Of a stretch of 64,000 nt of DNA, positions 41,049 through 50,177 are shown piece after piece. The notes beneath the pieces were generated by a model. That model saw nothing but the letters and a program-made list of their open reading frames with translations, was not told the origin of the DNA and did no database searches. A program made the position numbers and the translations under genes. Numbering within the stretch: the first letter of the stretch is position 1; each line of letters starts with the position of its first letter. Source of the stretch: Mycobacterium sp. BK086 (GTDB lineage Bacteria; Actinomycetota; Actinomycetes; Mycobacteriales; Mycobacteriaceae); contig SNWL01000003.1 in NCBI GenBank assembly GCA_004362315.1, forward strand, positions 1,488,001-1,552,000. Reading direction: 5' to 3'.

Positions 41049-42452
41049 ATGGCCATCGCGACCACCAGCCCCGTTAGCGGCGAGGTTCTCAAGGCGTTCG
41101 ACGAACTCTCGCCCGAGGAACTCGAGGACAAACTTGCCCGAGCGGCCGCAGCGGCGTCTTCCTATCGGCACACCACAATCGCGCAACGCGCCGACTGGTT
41201 GAACTCGGCGGCCGATGTGCTCGAACGCGATGCCGGCACGGTCAGTGAACTGATCACCACCGAAATCGGCAAGACACTGCGGTCGGCCGCAGATGAAGTC
41301 GGCAAATGTGTTGCCGCGCTGCGGTTCTATGCCGAACACGGAGCGGTGTTCCTAAGTGATGTCAGCCGCGCCGGCAGTGCCGTTGGCGCTCGACTGACGT
41401 ACGTCACCTATCAACCGCTCGGGGTGATTCTGGCGGTGATGCCGTGGAATTTTCCTCTGTGGCAGGCGATGCGATTCGCCGCGCCAGCCCTGACCGCCGG
41501 CAACGTCGGTCTGCTCAAGCACGCCTCCAACGTGCCGCAGACCGCGCTGTACATGGAGCAACTCTTCCGCGAGGCCGGCTTCCCCGAGGATGTGTTCCAG
41601 ACCCTGCTCATTTCCTCCGGAACAGTCGAGCGGGTGCTCCGCGACGACCGAGTGAAGGCGGCCACCTTGACTGGCAGCGAACCCGCGGGACGGTCGGTGG
41701 CCGCGATCGCCGGCGACGAAATCAAAAGATTGGTCCTCGAACTCGGCGGGTCGGACCCGTTCATCGTGATGCCGTCGGCCGACATCGAGCGAGCCGCCGA
41801 CGTCGCCGTCCGGGCACGCACGCTGAACAACGGCCAGTCCTGCGTGAATGCCAAACGCTTCTTCATCCACACTGACATCTACGACGCGTTCCTCGCAGCC
41901 TTCGTGACGAAGATGAAAGCGTTGGTGGTCGGCGATCCGATCGAGCCAGGAACCGATATCGGCCCGCTGGCGACCGAGGCGGGCCGAGAGGACGTCGAGG
42001 CGTACGTGAACGACGCGGTCGACAAAGGAGCCACCGTGCTTACCGGCGGGCAGAGAATCGAACGGCCCGGGTGGTTCTACCCGCCGACTGTGATTACCGA
42101 CGTGACCCGCGAGATGCGAATGTTCGGGGAGGAAGTGTTCGGTCCGGTCGCCCAGGTGTTTCCGGTGTCTTCACTCGCCGAGGCAGTAGATCTGGCCAAC
42201 GAGCACCCGTACGGACTCGGCTCAAATCTCTGGAGCGAGGACGAAGCTGAGCGTGAAACATTCATCCGTGACATCCAATCAGGCATGGCCTTCATCAACG
42301 GCCATACAGCCAGCTATCCCGAGATTCCTTTCGGCGGCATCAAACGCAGCGGCTACGGCCGCGAACTGGCCGACGTGGGAATGAAAGAATTCATGAACGC
42401 CAAGACGGTTTGGGTCGGCGAATCAGCATCCCCGGAGACGTCGAGCCGATAG
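41049..42452 (+). CDS. NAD(P)-dependent aldehyde (succinate-semialdehyde type) dehydrogenase
   Basis: 467 residues, ATG 41049. Catalytic Glu231 (LELGGSDPF) and Cys265 (NNGQSCVNAK) are present, with the oxyanion Asn in MPWNFPLW and the C-terminal PFGGIKRSGYGRE. Sequence type is the GabD-like class that oxidises succinate semialdehyde, but the context points to the aldehyde from the upstream alcohol dehydrogenase. Last gene of the operon, convergent with the LuxR regulator. Confidence 0.92.
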   Translation: MAIATTSPVSGEVLKAFDELSPEELEDKLARAAAAASSYRHTTIAQRADWLNSAADVLERDAGTVSELITTEIGKTLRSAADEVGKCVAALRFYAEHGAVFLSDVSRAGSAVGARLTYVTYQPLGVILAVMPWNFPLWQAMRFAAPALTAGNVGLLKHASNVPQTALYMEQLFREAGFPEDVFQTLLISSGTVERVLRDDRVKAATLTGSEPAGRSVAAIAGDEIKRLVLELGGSDPFIVMPSADIERAADVAVRARTLNNGQSCVNAKRFFIHTDIYDAFLAAFVTKMKALVVGDPIEPGTDIGPLATEAGREDVEAYVNDAVDKGATVLTGGQRIERPGWFYPPTVITDVTREMRMFGEEVFGPVAQVFPVSSLAEAVDLANEHPYGLGSNLWSEDEAERETFIRDIQSGMAFINGHTASYPEIPFGGIKRSGYGRELADVGMKEFMNAKTVWVGESASPETSSR

Positions 42453-42465
42453 CCCGCAATCCAGG

Positions 42466-45315
42466 TCAGCGAAGCTGCGCCGTCTCCGCGTCGTCTCCGC
42501 CCGCCGTCGCCCGAAAAATCCGCCGCAGTTTGTCACGCGAACGAATCCTCAACTTGGCGAAGATGTTTCGCAGATGAGTGTTGACGGTATGCGGCGACAG
42601 AGACAGGTACTCTGCGACCTCACGGTTGGTCGCCCCTTCCGCGACCAGCTCGACGACTCGCCATTCCATCCGGGTCAGGCTTTCCCATCCGGTGCTTTCC
42701 CGCACGCGAACGATCCGACGATGCACACCCAAATCAGCCAACGCACGCGCGACACGACGAGCGTCCGCCGTGCTCTGCGCATGGCTGAACGTGTCGAAGG
42801 CGTCGGACAGGTGAGCTGCGGCGCGTTGAGCATCGCCGTTCTTGGCGAGCGCCACGCCGAGGTCCTCGACTGCGGCCGCGAGGAGCAATGGGCGCTCGCA
42901 TCCGGCGTAGGCGTCCACTGCAGCACCGAGACTGGCGGCGTCGTCATCGAGCAGCGCTCGGGCGTGCATCGACACGGCGGCAAAGAGCGGTATGTCCCTG
43001 TCAGTCTCCAAATTCCGGATCGCCGACGCCACGAGTTCGTGCAATCGACCCCCGTTTGCACCCGCGGCGACCCGAGCCGCGAGCACGGTGTGATCGAGAT
43101 CCAGGGCGAGCAGCGGGGTTCCCAGCAGCTCACCTCCCCGCTCGAAGGCATCCGCGGCGCGCACGGCGTCGCCCTGCTGCCACGCCATGAAAGCCTGCGC
43201 ACCGCAGGCGGCCCGGCGCCGGGCAGGGCCGCGGTCCATCAGATAGTCGGCGGCAAGGCCGGCGATCCTGGCCAAGTTCCGGTCTTCGGTACGGGCGGCC
43301 AACTCGGACAACACGAAAACGTGGATAAGGCCGGACACGCCGTTGTTCATGAATCGGACACCGTCGGGCAGCGACTCCACCGCGCTGCGCGCCTCATCCA
43401 GCTTGCCTTGGATCACCGCGCACATCGCCGTCAAATGCACGAAATTCTGTGCGATGACGGTGTCTTCACCTCGACGTGCCGCATCGACACCACGGTTGAT
43501 TGCTTCTGTCGCGTCCTCCAACCGCCCAAGCGTCAGAGCGACGTTTGCGTGATGGAAGTTCGCGAGATGAGTGACGGCAGTGCCGACGTCGCCGGCCCGG
43601 ATCCGGCTACGCACGTCCGCGAGGGTCGCGAGGCTTTGCGATCCGAAGCCGTTGGCACACTCCACATTGGCCATCGCCAGGCACGCCAGCACCTTGACAC
43701 TGGCGTCGGTGGACGACGCGTTGTGTGCGTCGATGGCCGCAGAGCGGGCACGATCAGTCTGACCGTCCATCATGACGTTGTAGGCCAGCCAGCCCAGATG
43801 CTGTGCACGCGTCTCGGGTGTGATGCCGGTGAGAGCGAGCGACTGCACGTTTTCTTCGGCTCGCTGTCCTGCGACGCGATCGGACAGCTTGGACATGCTC
43901 AGGCGGATCAATGCTTCCCACTCGTCGGGCAGCTCTGCGGCCAGGGAGTCGTCAAATAATCGCCTTGCCTCGCCGTAACGCTGAGCCCGGTTCAGAAGCC
44001 AGATTGATTGTGCGACAACGCTATTTCGCGCGTGATCATCCGAGCGCATGAGCCTCATCGCATGACAACCCATGTCCGCGGCCCGTGACGGATCGGTCCT
44101 GGACAACGATTCCACCGCCGTCAGCAGTATGGCGACCGCTTTGTCATCACCGATGTCGGCACTGCGCGCCAACTGCGGGGCGACCTCCTCGGCCGTTGCG
44201 CCGACACTGAGCAGAACGTCGACCGACTCGCGCTCGAGCGCCCGGCGCACCGCAGCGGGAACCGCATCGCGAGCGGCATGACGCACCAGGTCGTGTTTGA
44301 AGCGCAACCGGTCGCCTGCCTCGCTGAGAAGATCGGCGCGTACCGCTTCCCCGACGAAGTCGATGAGGCTGGACGGATGGCGCTTGACCATCCGGCCCAG
44401 CAAGCCCGCCGAAAAATGATCCGGTAGTACCGCCGCGACGTGAACAAGCTGACGGGTAGCCGGCGAGAGCCGATCGAGTCGCTGCACCATGGTGTCGGTG
44501 AGGCGCCTAGGCACCCGCTCCCCCTCCGTGGACGCTCTGCCGCGGTTGACCCGGACGCGGCCTTCTTCCTCGAGGCCCTGTGTGAGCTCCAATAACAGGA
44601 AGGGGTTGCCGTGCGCCATGGACGTCAGTCGCAACAGATTGTCGTCGAGGTCGGCACTCAGCACGTCGCGCACGATGTCCGCGGCGGCGTCCGCGTCGAG
44701 CGCATCCAGACGAATCCGCCACGCGTCGGACCCCCATCCCGTCACCATCGCCTCGGTGGCGTCTTGCACCATCGGAGCTTTCTCGCCGGACCGCGAAGTC
44801 ATGACCCACGCGATCGGCGAGGACGCCAGATCGCTCATGAGGGCTCGAAAAGCCATCAGCGTGCCGGCGTCTGCCCAGTGGAGGTCGTCGACAAGCACCA
44901 GAAGTGGCGTCTGCGCCGCGGCGGAAGCGATGGCCGAGTGCATTTCGCTGACGAGCCAGTAATGGTTGTCGGGACCAGCGCTGAGCCGCCGCATCGCCTC
45001 GACGTCACCGATCGGAGGTTCAGCGCCGAGGAACGTGGCAAAGAGCAGCGCGAACGGTGCGGCCTGCTGATCCTCGAACGCCTTGCCGAGGAGGGGGCGA
45101 ACGTCGGCGGATAACGCCTTTGCGGCCGCCTCAGACAGGAAGCGTGATTTCCCGATCCCGGGCGGTCCTTCCACCAGCAGGAAGGAACCGATCCCATTCC
45201 TCAAACGGGCGATGACATCGTCGACCACCGCGAGTTCGTCGGACCGACCTCGCAGGGGGAACTCAATGCGGGCAAGGGCACGCCGCGCCGCCTCGTCGCG
45301 TTTGACGGCTGCCAT
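42466..45315 (-). CDS. Large ATP-binding LuxR-family regulator (LAL type)
   Basis: 949 residues from ATG 45315 (AGAGG seven bases before); GTG 45321 is an alternative. Walker A GPPGIGKS at 50-57, Walker B LVLVDDLHWAD near 143, a long TPR-like helical middle, and a C-terminal LuxR helix-turn-helix (LTRMEWRVVELVAEGATNRE, LSPHTVNTHLRNIFAKL). LAL/MalT-type activators bind a small inducer and ATP, then oligomerise on DNA. It faces the end of the alcohol-oxidation operon; whether it controls that operon is not shown. Confidence 0.92.
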   Translation of the reverse strand: MAAVKRDEAARRALARIEFPLRGRSDELAVVDDVIARLRNGIGSFLLVEGPPGIGKSRFLSEAAAKALSADVRPLLGKAFEDQQAAPFALLFATFLGAEPPIGDVEAMRRLSAGPDNHYWLVSEMHSAIASAAAQTPLLVLVDDLHWADAGTLMAFRALMSDLASSPIAWVMTSRSGEKAPMVQDATEAMVTGWGSDAWRIRLDALDADAAADIVRDVLSADLDDNLLRLTSMAHGNPFLLLELTQGLEEEGRVRVNRGRASTEGERVPRRLTDTMVQRLDRLSPATRQLVHVAAVLPDHFSAGLLGRMVKRHPSSLIDFVGEAVRADLLSEAGDRLRFKHDLVRHAARDAVPAAVRRALERESVDVLLSVGATAEEVAPQLARSADIGDDKAVAILLTAVESLSRTDPSRAADMGCHAMRLMRSDDHARNSVVAQSIWLLNRAQRYGEARRLFDDSLAAELPDEWEALIRLSMSKLSDRVAGQRAEENVQSLALTGITPETRAQHLGWLAYNVMMDGQTDRARSAAIDAHNASSTDASVKVLACLAMANVECANGFGSQSLATLADVRSRIRAGDVGTAVTHLANFHHANVALTLGRLEDATEAINRGVDAARRGEDTVIAQNFVHLTAMCAVIQGKLDEARSAVESLPDGVRFMNNGVSGLIHVFVLSELAARTEDRNLARIAGLAADYLMDRGPARRRAACGAQAFMAWQQGDAVRAADAFERGGELLGTPLLALDLDHTVLAARVAAGANGGRLHELVASAIRNLETDRDIPLFAAVSMHARALLDDDAASLGAAVDAYAGCERPLLLAAAVEDLGVALAKNGDAQRAAAHLSDAFDTFSHAQSTADARRVARALADLGVHRRIVRVRESTGWESLTRMEWRVVELVAEGATNREVAEYLSLSPHTVNTHLRNIFAKLRIRSRDKLRRIFRATAGGDDAETAQLR

Positions 45316-45430
45316 GCGCACACCTCTGCGTTCGCGCTCAGCTATCCCACCGATGAGATGCGCCTGAACGTTTCCTGACGATCATCTGGGAGTGGGCTCG
45401 CCCATACAGCAACTTAAATGAGAGGACCCC

Positions 45431-45502
45431 ATGCCTAGTGAATAACTGACTGAATTCGACCGCAACTTCACCGACGTGGCACCTGCCAACGCCGCGCCGT
45501 GA
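45431..45502 (+). other. Short reading frame with strong ribosome site, interrupted by TAA
   Basis: ATG 45431 follows AGAGGA by five bases. It reads M-P-S-E then TAA (45443-45445) and stays open in frame for 18 more codons (L-T-E-F-D-R-N-F-T-D-V-A-P and on) to TGA 45502. One base would turn TAA into a Tyr codon and give a 23-residue peptide. A TGGGCTCGCCCA palindrome (45393-45404) lies upstream. The surrounding 45316-45549 gap holds no other gene I can see. Confidence 0.3.
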
Positions 45503-45549
45503 GCGTCCGGGTCGGCTAATTCCCGGCAAGGTTCCAGGAGCGTCCTTGA

Positions 45550-45981
45550 TCAGCCCGCGCTGCCCCGCACCTCGAGATTGATACCAAGTTCGGCGAGCAG
45601 TCCCCGCACGCGGCCTTCGATGTCGTCTCGAATCGGTCGAACAGCATCGACGGACTGGCCCGCCGGGTCGGCGAGTTCCCAGTTCTCGTAACGCTTACCG
45701 GGGATGTAGGGACACTCGTCGCCGCACCCCATGGTGACGACGACGTGGACGGCGTCGACGTCGTCCATGGTCCAGCGGCGCGGTTGTTCTCCCTCGATAT
45801 CGATGCCCTTTTCGGCCATCGCGGCGACGGCGGCTGGGTTGACTTCACTGGCGGGTTCGGAGCCGCCCGAGTAGACGGTGGCGCGGTCACCGGCGAGATG
45901 TTTGAAAAATCCCATGGCCATCTGCGACCGGCCGGCGTTGTGGGTGCACAGAAACAGAACTGCGGGTTTCGTGTCAGTCAT
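45550..45981 (-). CDS. arsC: Arsenate reductase, low-molecular-weight phosphatase fold
   Basis: 143 residues. The phosphatase loop LCTHNAGRSQMA places the nucleophile Cys at residue 12, and a DPAG loop follows near residue 107. Actinobacterial enzymes of this type transfer arsenate to mycothiol or use thioredoxin to make arsenite, which the neighbouring Acr3 exports. Start ATG 45981 overlaps the acr3 end by 8 bp. Confidence 0.92.
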   Translation of the reverse strand: MTDTKPAVLFLCTHNAGRSQMAMGFFKHLAGDRATVYSGGSEPASEVNPAAVAAMAEKGIDIEGEQPRRWTMDDVDAVHVVVTMGCGDECPYIPGKRYENWELADPAGQSVDAVRPIRDDIEGRVRGLLAELGINLEVRGSAG

Positions 45982-47083
45982 CGCGCGAGAGCTCCTGCGT
46001 TGTGCGGGTGTGGATGTCGGGGAATCGCTTGCGGAGAAAAAGTGACACGTAGACCAGGGCAACGAGAACGGGGACTTCGATGAGCGGGCCGACAACTCCG
46101 GCCAGAGCTTGTCCGGAGGTTGCGCCGTAGGTCGCGATGGCGACGGCGATGGCGAGTTCGAAGTTGTTACCCGCGGCGGTGAAGGCGAGAGTCGTGGTGC
46201 GTTGGTAGCCGAGGCCGAGAGCCGCGCCCAGCACGTATCCGCCGCCCCACATGATGGCAAAGTACGCCAGCAGCGGAACGGCAATGCGAATGACATCGGT
46301 TGGGCGGCTGGTGATTTGGTGCCCCTGGAGCGCGAACAGTATGACGATCGTGAACAGTAGACCGTAGAGCGCCCACGGACCGATCTTGGGCAGGAAGCTC
46401 GACTCGTACCACTGCCGGCCTTTGGCTCGTTCGCCGATCCGTCGCGAAAAATAGCCCGCGACAAGCGGAATGCCCAGGAAGATCAGCACCGATTTGGCGA
46501 TCTGCCACGGGGACGTGCTGATGGTGGTCTGTGCCAGACCCAGCCAACCAGGCAGGACGGACAGATAGAACCAGCCCAGCACGGCGAACATGACGACCTG
46601 GAAGATCGAGTTCAGTGCGACCAGCACGGCAGCTGCTTCGCGGTCACCGCAGGCGAGGTCGTTCCAGATGATGACCATGGCGATGCAACGCGCGAGGCCG
46701 ACGATGATCAAGCCGGTTCGGTATTCGGGCAAGTCGGGCAGGAGAAGCCACGCGAGCGCGAACATCAGCGCCGGACCCAGGACCCAGTTGAGCACCAACG
46801 AACTCAGGAGCAACTTGCGATCTCCGGTGACGGTGTCCAGTCGGTCGTAACGGACTTTGGCCAGCACCGGGTACATCATGATCAGCAGTCCCAGAGCGAT
46901 GGGCAGCGAGATCCCGTCGACTTGGACACGGTCGAGTGCCGTGCTGAGGCCCGGCACCCATCGCCCCAGGAGTAGACCGGCGGCCATGGCGACGCCGATC
47001 CAGACCGGAAGGAACCGGTCCAGGGTGGACAGCTTGCCCACCACCGCGACGTGTTCGTCGCCGGGCGCGGTCGTCTCTGACAT
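45974..47083 (-). CDS. acr3: Acr3-type arsenite efflux transporter
   Basis: 369 residues, ten predicted membrane helices. Acr3 marks: GLARCIAMVIIWNDLACGD with the essential Cys, and TAAGNNFELAIAVAIATYG. Exports arsenite using the proton gradient. ATG 47083 overlaps the upstream cadI/arsI stop. Gene order arsI-acr3-arsC with divergent arsR; M. tuberculosis Rv2641-Rv2643 has a related order but as I recall transcribed in one direction. Confidence 0.94.
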   Translation of the reverse strand: MSETTAPGDEHVAVVGKLSTLDRFLPVWIGVAMAAGLLLGRWVPGLSTALDRVQVDGISLPIALGLLIMMYPVLAKVRYDRLDTVTGDRKLLLSSLVLNWVLGPALMFALAWLLLPDLPEYRTGLIIVGLARCIAMVIIWNDLACGDREAAAVLVALNSIFQVVMFAVLGWFYLSVLPGWLGLAQTTISTSPWQIAKSVLIFLGIPLVAGYFSRRIGERAKGRQWYESSFLPKIGPWALYGLLFTIVILFALQGHQITSRPTDVIRIAVPLLAYFAIMWGGGYVLGAALGLGYQRTTTLAFTAAGNNFELAIAVAIATYGATSGQALAGVVGPLIEVPVLVALVYVSLFLRKRFPDIHTRTTQELSRDD

Positions 47084-47559
47084 CAACAGCAGGAGTTCGC
47101 GGGCGCGGCGTCGGCGGCGGCCGTCCCTCCACAGCACACACCGTTGTCGTTGTCGCGGTCGCCGTCGAGGTGCTGCGGGCTGGTGCCGAAGGTCTCGGAG
47201 TCCGACAGCACCGTGTAGACCTCCCACTTCTCACCGGCAGGCCCGGTCACCCACACCTTGTCCTGCGTGGCGAAGCAGCAGGTGGTGTTCATTTCCTCTT
47301 CGGTGAACAGTCCCTCACCCGCGAGTCGCGCGATCTCAGCGTGCACGGTGTCGCTGGACTCAACTTCCACACCGAGGTGGTTGATCGTGCCGCCCTTGCC
47401 GGGATTTTCCAGCAAGACGAGCTTCAAGGGCGGCTCGACGACTGCGAAGTTGGCGTAGCCCGGTTTCACCTTCGCGGGGGTGGTGTTGAACAGTTTCGAG
47501 TAGAACGTGATCGCTTCATCAAGGTCGTCGACGTTGAGGGCGAGCTGCATGCGGGACAT
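47083..47559 (-). CDS. cadI: ArsI/CadI-family metalloenzyme (vicinal-oxygen-chelate fold)
   Basis: 158 residues. VOC/glyoxalase fold with the paired cysteines of ArsI (NTTCCFATQDKVWVTGP). ArsI is a C-As lyase that removes methyl from trivalent methylarsenicals; CadI of M. tuberculosis (Rv2641) is induced by cadmium. The C-terminal tail adds further Cys pairs (GVCCGG and NSCC), which could bind metal. First gene of the arsenic operon, so the operon may handle organic as well as inorganic arsenic. Confidence 0.92.
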   Translation of the reverse strand: MSRMQLALNVDDLDEAITFYSKLFNTTPAKVKPGYANFAVVEPPLKLVLLENPGKGGTINHLGVEVESSDTVHAEIARLAGEGLFTEEEMNTTCCFATQDKVWVTGPAGEKWEVYTVLSDSETFGTSPQHLDGDRDNDNGVCCGGTAAADAAPANSCC

Positions 47560-47621
47560 GGGAACCTCCGTACCTGTGCGACTTATGTCGAACTTTCGGC
47601 GTACGCCAGAATGCCACCTTT

Positions 47622-47635
47622 TTGATAAATGTCAA
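47622..47635. promoter_or_regulatory. Probable ArsR operator
   Basis: TTGA (47622-47625) and TCAA (47632-47635) are inverted around TAAATG, the AT-rich ArsR/SmtB pattern, in the divergent region between cadI and arsR. Confidence 0.55.
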
Positions 47636-47655
47636 TCTAGTGGCAGACTGGGACC

Positions 47656-48015
47656 GTGCCCAAGACGCTGCCCACCATCGACATGTCGAATCCGGTCTGC
47701 TGCGCTCCGGTCGCCTCCGGCCCGATGAGCGATGACGACGCTCTCGAAGTGGCGCTCCGCCTCAAGGCGCTGGCCGATCCGATGCGGGTGCGGATCATGT
47801 CGATGCTGTTCAGTTCATCGGCAGGCGAAGAGAACAGCGGCGACCTCTCAGCAGCCCTCGGCTTGGGCGAATCGACGGTCAGCCATCACTTGGCGCAGTT
47901 GCGCCGAGCCGGCTTCGTCGTGTCAGATCGCCGCGGAATGAACGTTTTTCACCGCCCCGCCCCCGATGCGCTTGGAGCACTGTGCGCGGTGCTCGACCCG
48001 AAGTGCTGTCGCTGA
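47656..48015 (+). CDS. arsR: ArsR/SmtB-family metalloregulator
   Basis: 119 residues. Winged helix (LKALADPMRVRIMSMLFSS, STVSHHLAQLRRAGFVV). Cys pair at residues 15-16 near the N-terminus and a second pair in the C-terminal KCCR, typical of actinobacterial arsenic or cadmium sensors. GTG 47656 start; ATG 47683 is possible but would keep the Cys pair anyway. Divergent from the arsenic operon and its likely repressor. Confidence 0.92.
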   Translation: MPKTLPTIDMSNPVCCAPVASGPMSDDDALEVALRLKALADPMRVRIMSMLFSSSAGEENSGDLSAALGLGESTVSHHLAQLRRAGFVVSDRRGMNVFHRPAPDALGALCAVLDPKCCR

Positions 48016-48072
48016 GCGGGAAGTGTGGAGCTTTCCCGCTCAGTACCGCTGCCTCCCATGCTTTTTGGGGCA

Positions 48073-48732
48073 CTACTCAATTCCAGCGGTTACCGGCAAG
48101 CCCGCAAGTCGCCATTCGAGCATGCCGTCGTTGAGACGAATTGCGCGTCTGCCGTTCTGATTCAGGAGCCGCACCGCGTCGTAGGCGAAGACGCAGTACT
48201 CGCCTCGGCAGTACACGACGATGTCGCTGTCATCGGGGAGGTCGGTGATTCGTTCGGCGAGCTCATCGACTGGGATCGATATCGCGCCGGGGATATGGCC
48301 GGCGAGATACTCCTCGACCGGACGGACGTCGAGCAACACCACATCACCGTCAGCGGTGATGTGGTCGCGGCCGATCGTCGGCTGCTCGTTTGAGGGCCCG
48401 AGGTAGGCCTCGCGAGCCGGACGGACGGTTGGCTGATGGCTCTCGGCGACTCGGCGTAACAGCGCGAACAGCTGGGCCACATCGGCACCGGCGAGCCGAT
48501 AGAACACCTTCGTGCCGTCGCGCCGGGTGTCGACGAAGCCAGCCTGCTTGAGGGTCTGCAAATGCGCCGAAGCGGTGGTGAGATTCAGGCCGGCAGTCTT
48601 GGCCAACGCATCGACGCTGCGCTCGCCCTGGCCGAGCAGGTCGAGCAACTCCAGCCTGCTGGCGTGCGCGAGCGCCTTACCACTGGCGGCGAACGCCTCG
48701 TAAAGTCGCGTCTTCGCAGGTGAACGCTCCAT
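48073..48732 (-). CDS. ArsR-type regulator fused to a rhodanese domain
   Basis: 219 residues. Winged helix at about 10-90 (HASRLELLDLLGQGERSVDA, ASAHLQTLKQAGFVDTRRDG) and a rhodanese domain at about 110-215 with active loop VVYCRGEYCVFA. The Cys at the active position suggests that it senses persulfide or sulfane sulfur by Cys modification and releases DNA. ATG 48732. Divergent from the MBL-rhodanese gene across a CCATATT palindrome, so it is the likely repressor of that sulfur operon. Confidence 0.9.
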   Translation of the reverse strand: MERSPAKTRLYEAFAASGKALAHASRLELLDLLGQGERSVDALAKTAGLNLTTASAHLQTLKQAGFVDTRRDGTKVFYRLAGADVAQLFALLRRVAESHQPTVRPAREAYLGPSNEQPTIGRDHITADGDVVLLDVRPVEEYLAGHIPGAISIPVDELAERITDLPDDSDIVVYCRGEYCVFAYDAVRLLNQNGRRAIRLNDGMLEWRLAGLPVTAGIE

Positions 48733-48745
48733 AGTTGACCTTTCT

Positions 48746-48766
48746 CCATATTTCCATGGAATATGG
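48746..48766. promoter_or_regulatory. Palindromic operator between the ArsR-rhodanese and MBL-rhodanese genes
   Basis: CCATATT (48746-48752) and AATATGG (48760-48766) are perfect inverted arms around TCCATGG. A second small repeat, GTAC-ACAAT-GTAC, follows at 48766-48778. Confidence 0.65.
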
Positions 48767-48810
48767 TACACAATGTACGGACTGGGCGAGTCGACGAAAC
48801 GGAGACACCC

Positions 48811-50175
48811 GTGAGCTTCACCGATGACCACGTGATTCCGATCGTGGACGAAGGGCTGGGCAACAGCGCCTACCTGGTCGATCTGGGCGACGGACGGGCA
48901 TTGGCGGTGGACGCCAGCCGGGATCTGCGGGCTCTGCGCGCGGCGGCCCAGTGTCGCGGATTGTCGGTCGCGTTTGCGGCAGACACGCACCTGCACGCTG
49001 ATTTCCTTTCTGGCGCAGTGCAACTGCATCGTGACGCTGGTGCAACGATCCTGGCCTCCGCTGCGGGCAACCGGCTGTTCGATCACGTCGGGCTGCGCGA
49101 CAACGATGAAACAGATCTCGGCGGGTTGCGGCTACGGACGTTGTCGACACCGGGCCACACCGACGAGCATGTGTCGTTCCTGCTCCTCGACGGCGATCGA
49201 CAGGTCGGCGTCTTCACCGGTGGATCCTTGATCGTCGGTTCGGCGGCACGCACCGACCTGCTCGGGCCGGAGCGCGCCGCCGAACTCGCGCGAGCGCAGT
49301 TTCATTCGCTGCACCGGCTCGCGACACTGCCTGACGACGTCGCGGTCTGGCCGACCCACGGTGCAGGGTCGTTCTGCTCGGCGCCGCCCGGCGCCGACCG
49401 AATCAGCACCATCGGAGCCGAGAAGGCCACCAATCCGTTGATGAGCGCCCCAGATGAAGACACATTCGCGCACCAACTCCTGGCGAGCCTCGGCACCTAC
49501 CCTGACTACTTCCGCCGTCTCGGTGAGATCAATCGCCGCGGCCCCGGGGTCCTGACCGGTGAGCCCTTCTTGCCCGCGCTGACGCCCAAGGACATCGACG
49601 ATGTCCTTGTCAATGGCGGCTGTGTCGTCGACGTCCGGGCGGCTGCGGCGTTCGCGAAGGGTCACGTGCCTGGCGCTTTGTCCATCCCGCTGCGTGGACA
49701 GTTCGCGACGTGGCTGGGCTGGCTGGTCCCAGCCTCCACTCCCCTGGTATTCGTCCTCGATGAGGACCAATCCGTGGGCGAAATTGTCTGGCAGGCAATG
49801 AAAATCGGCCACGAACAGTTGGTGGGGCAGCTTGCGGGTGGAATGGCCGCCTGGCGGGCAGAGGATCGGCCAGAGGAGCATCTGACGTTTGCCCGCGCCG
49901 AGACGTTGCCAGAATCGACGTACCTGGACGTGCGCCAGGATGCGGAGTTCGCAGCGGGACATGTCGACGGCGCGCTGCACATCGAACTCGGCGCGCTGGG
50001 CGATCACAGTTCTGCGGTACCTGACGGTGCGGTCATCGCGTGCGGACATGGCGAACGAGCCATGACGGCGGCCAGTGTCTTACAGCGGCACGGCGTGCAG
50101 GATCTTGCAGTGCTCGACGGCGGACCATCTGACTATGCAGAGACGCATGGCCGCGCCATCAAGACCGGCTGCTGA
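48811..50175 (+). CDS. MBL-fold persulfide dioxygenase fused to two rhodanese domains (CstB-like)
   Basis: 454 residues from GTG 48811 (GGAG seven bases before). Metallo-beta-lactamase domain 1-245 with DTHLHADFLSG (His60, His62, Asp64; Phe where MBL enzymes usually have His, as in CstB relatives) and TPGHTDEH. First rhodanese (about 270-355) has no Cys in its active loop (VLDEDQ); the second (about 365-450) has it (ACGHGERA). This is the arrangement of CstB, which turns persulfides into thiosulfate. Followed 2 bp later by an MFS gene. Confidence 0.9.
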   Translation: MSFTDDHVIPIVDEGLGNSAYLVDLGDGRALAVDASRDLRALRAAAQCRGLSVAFAADTHLHADFLSGAVQLHRDAGATILASAAGNRLFDHVGLRDNDETDLGGLRLRTLSTPGHTDEHVSFLLLDGDRQVGVFTGGSLIVGSAARTDLLGPERAAELARAQFHSLHRLATLPDDVAVWPTHGAGSFCSAPPGADRISTIGAEKATNPLMSAPDEDTFAHQLLASLGTYPDYFRRLGEINRRGPGVLTGEPFLPALTPKDIDDVLVNGGCVVDVRAAAAFAKGHVPGALSIPLRGQFATWLGWLVPASTPLVFVLDEDQSVGEIVWQAMKIGHEQLVGQLAGGMAAWRAEDRPEEHLTFARAETLPESTYLDVRQDAEFAAGHVDGALHIELGALGDHSSAVPDGAVIACGHGERAMTAASVLQRHGVQDLAVLDGGPSDYAETHGRAIKTGC

Positions 50176-50177
50176 CG

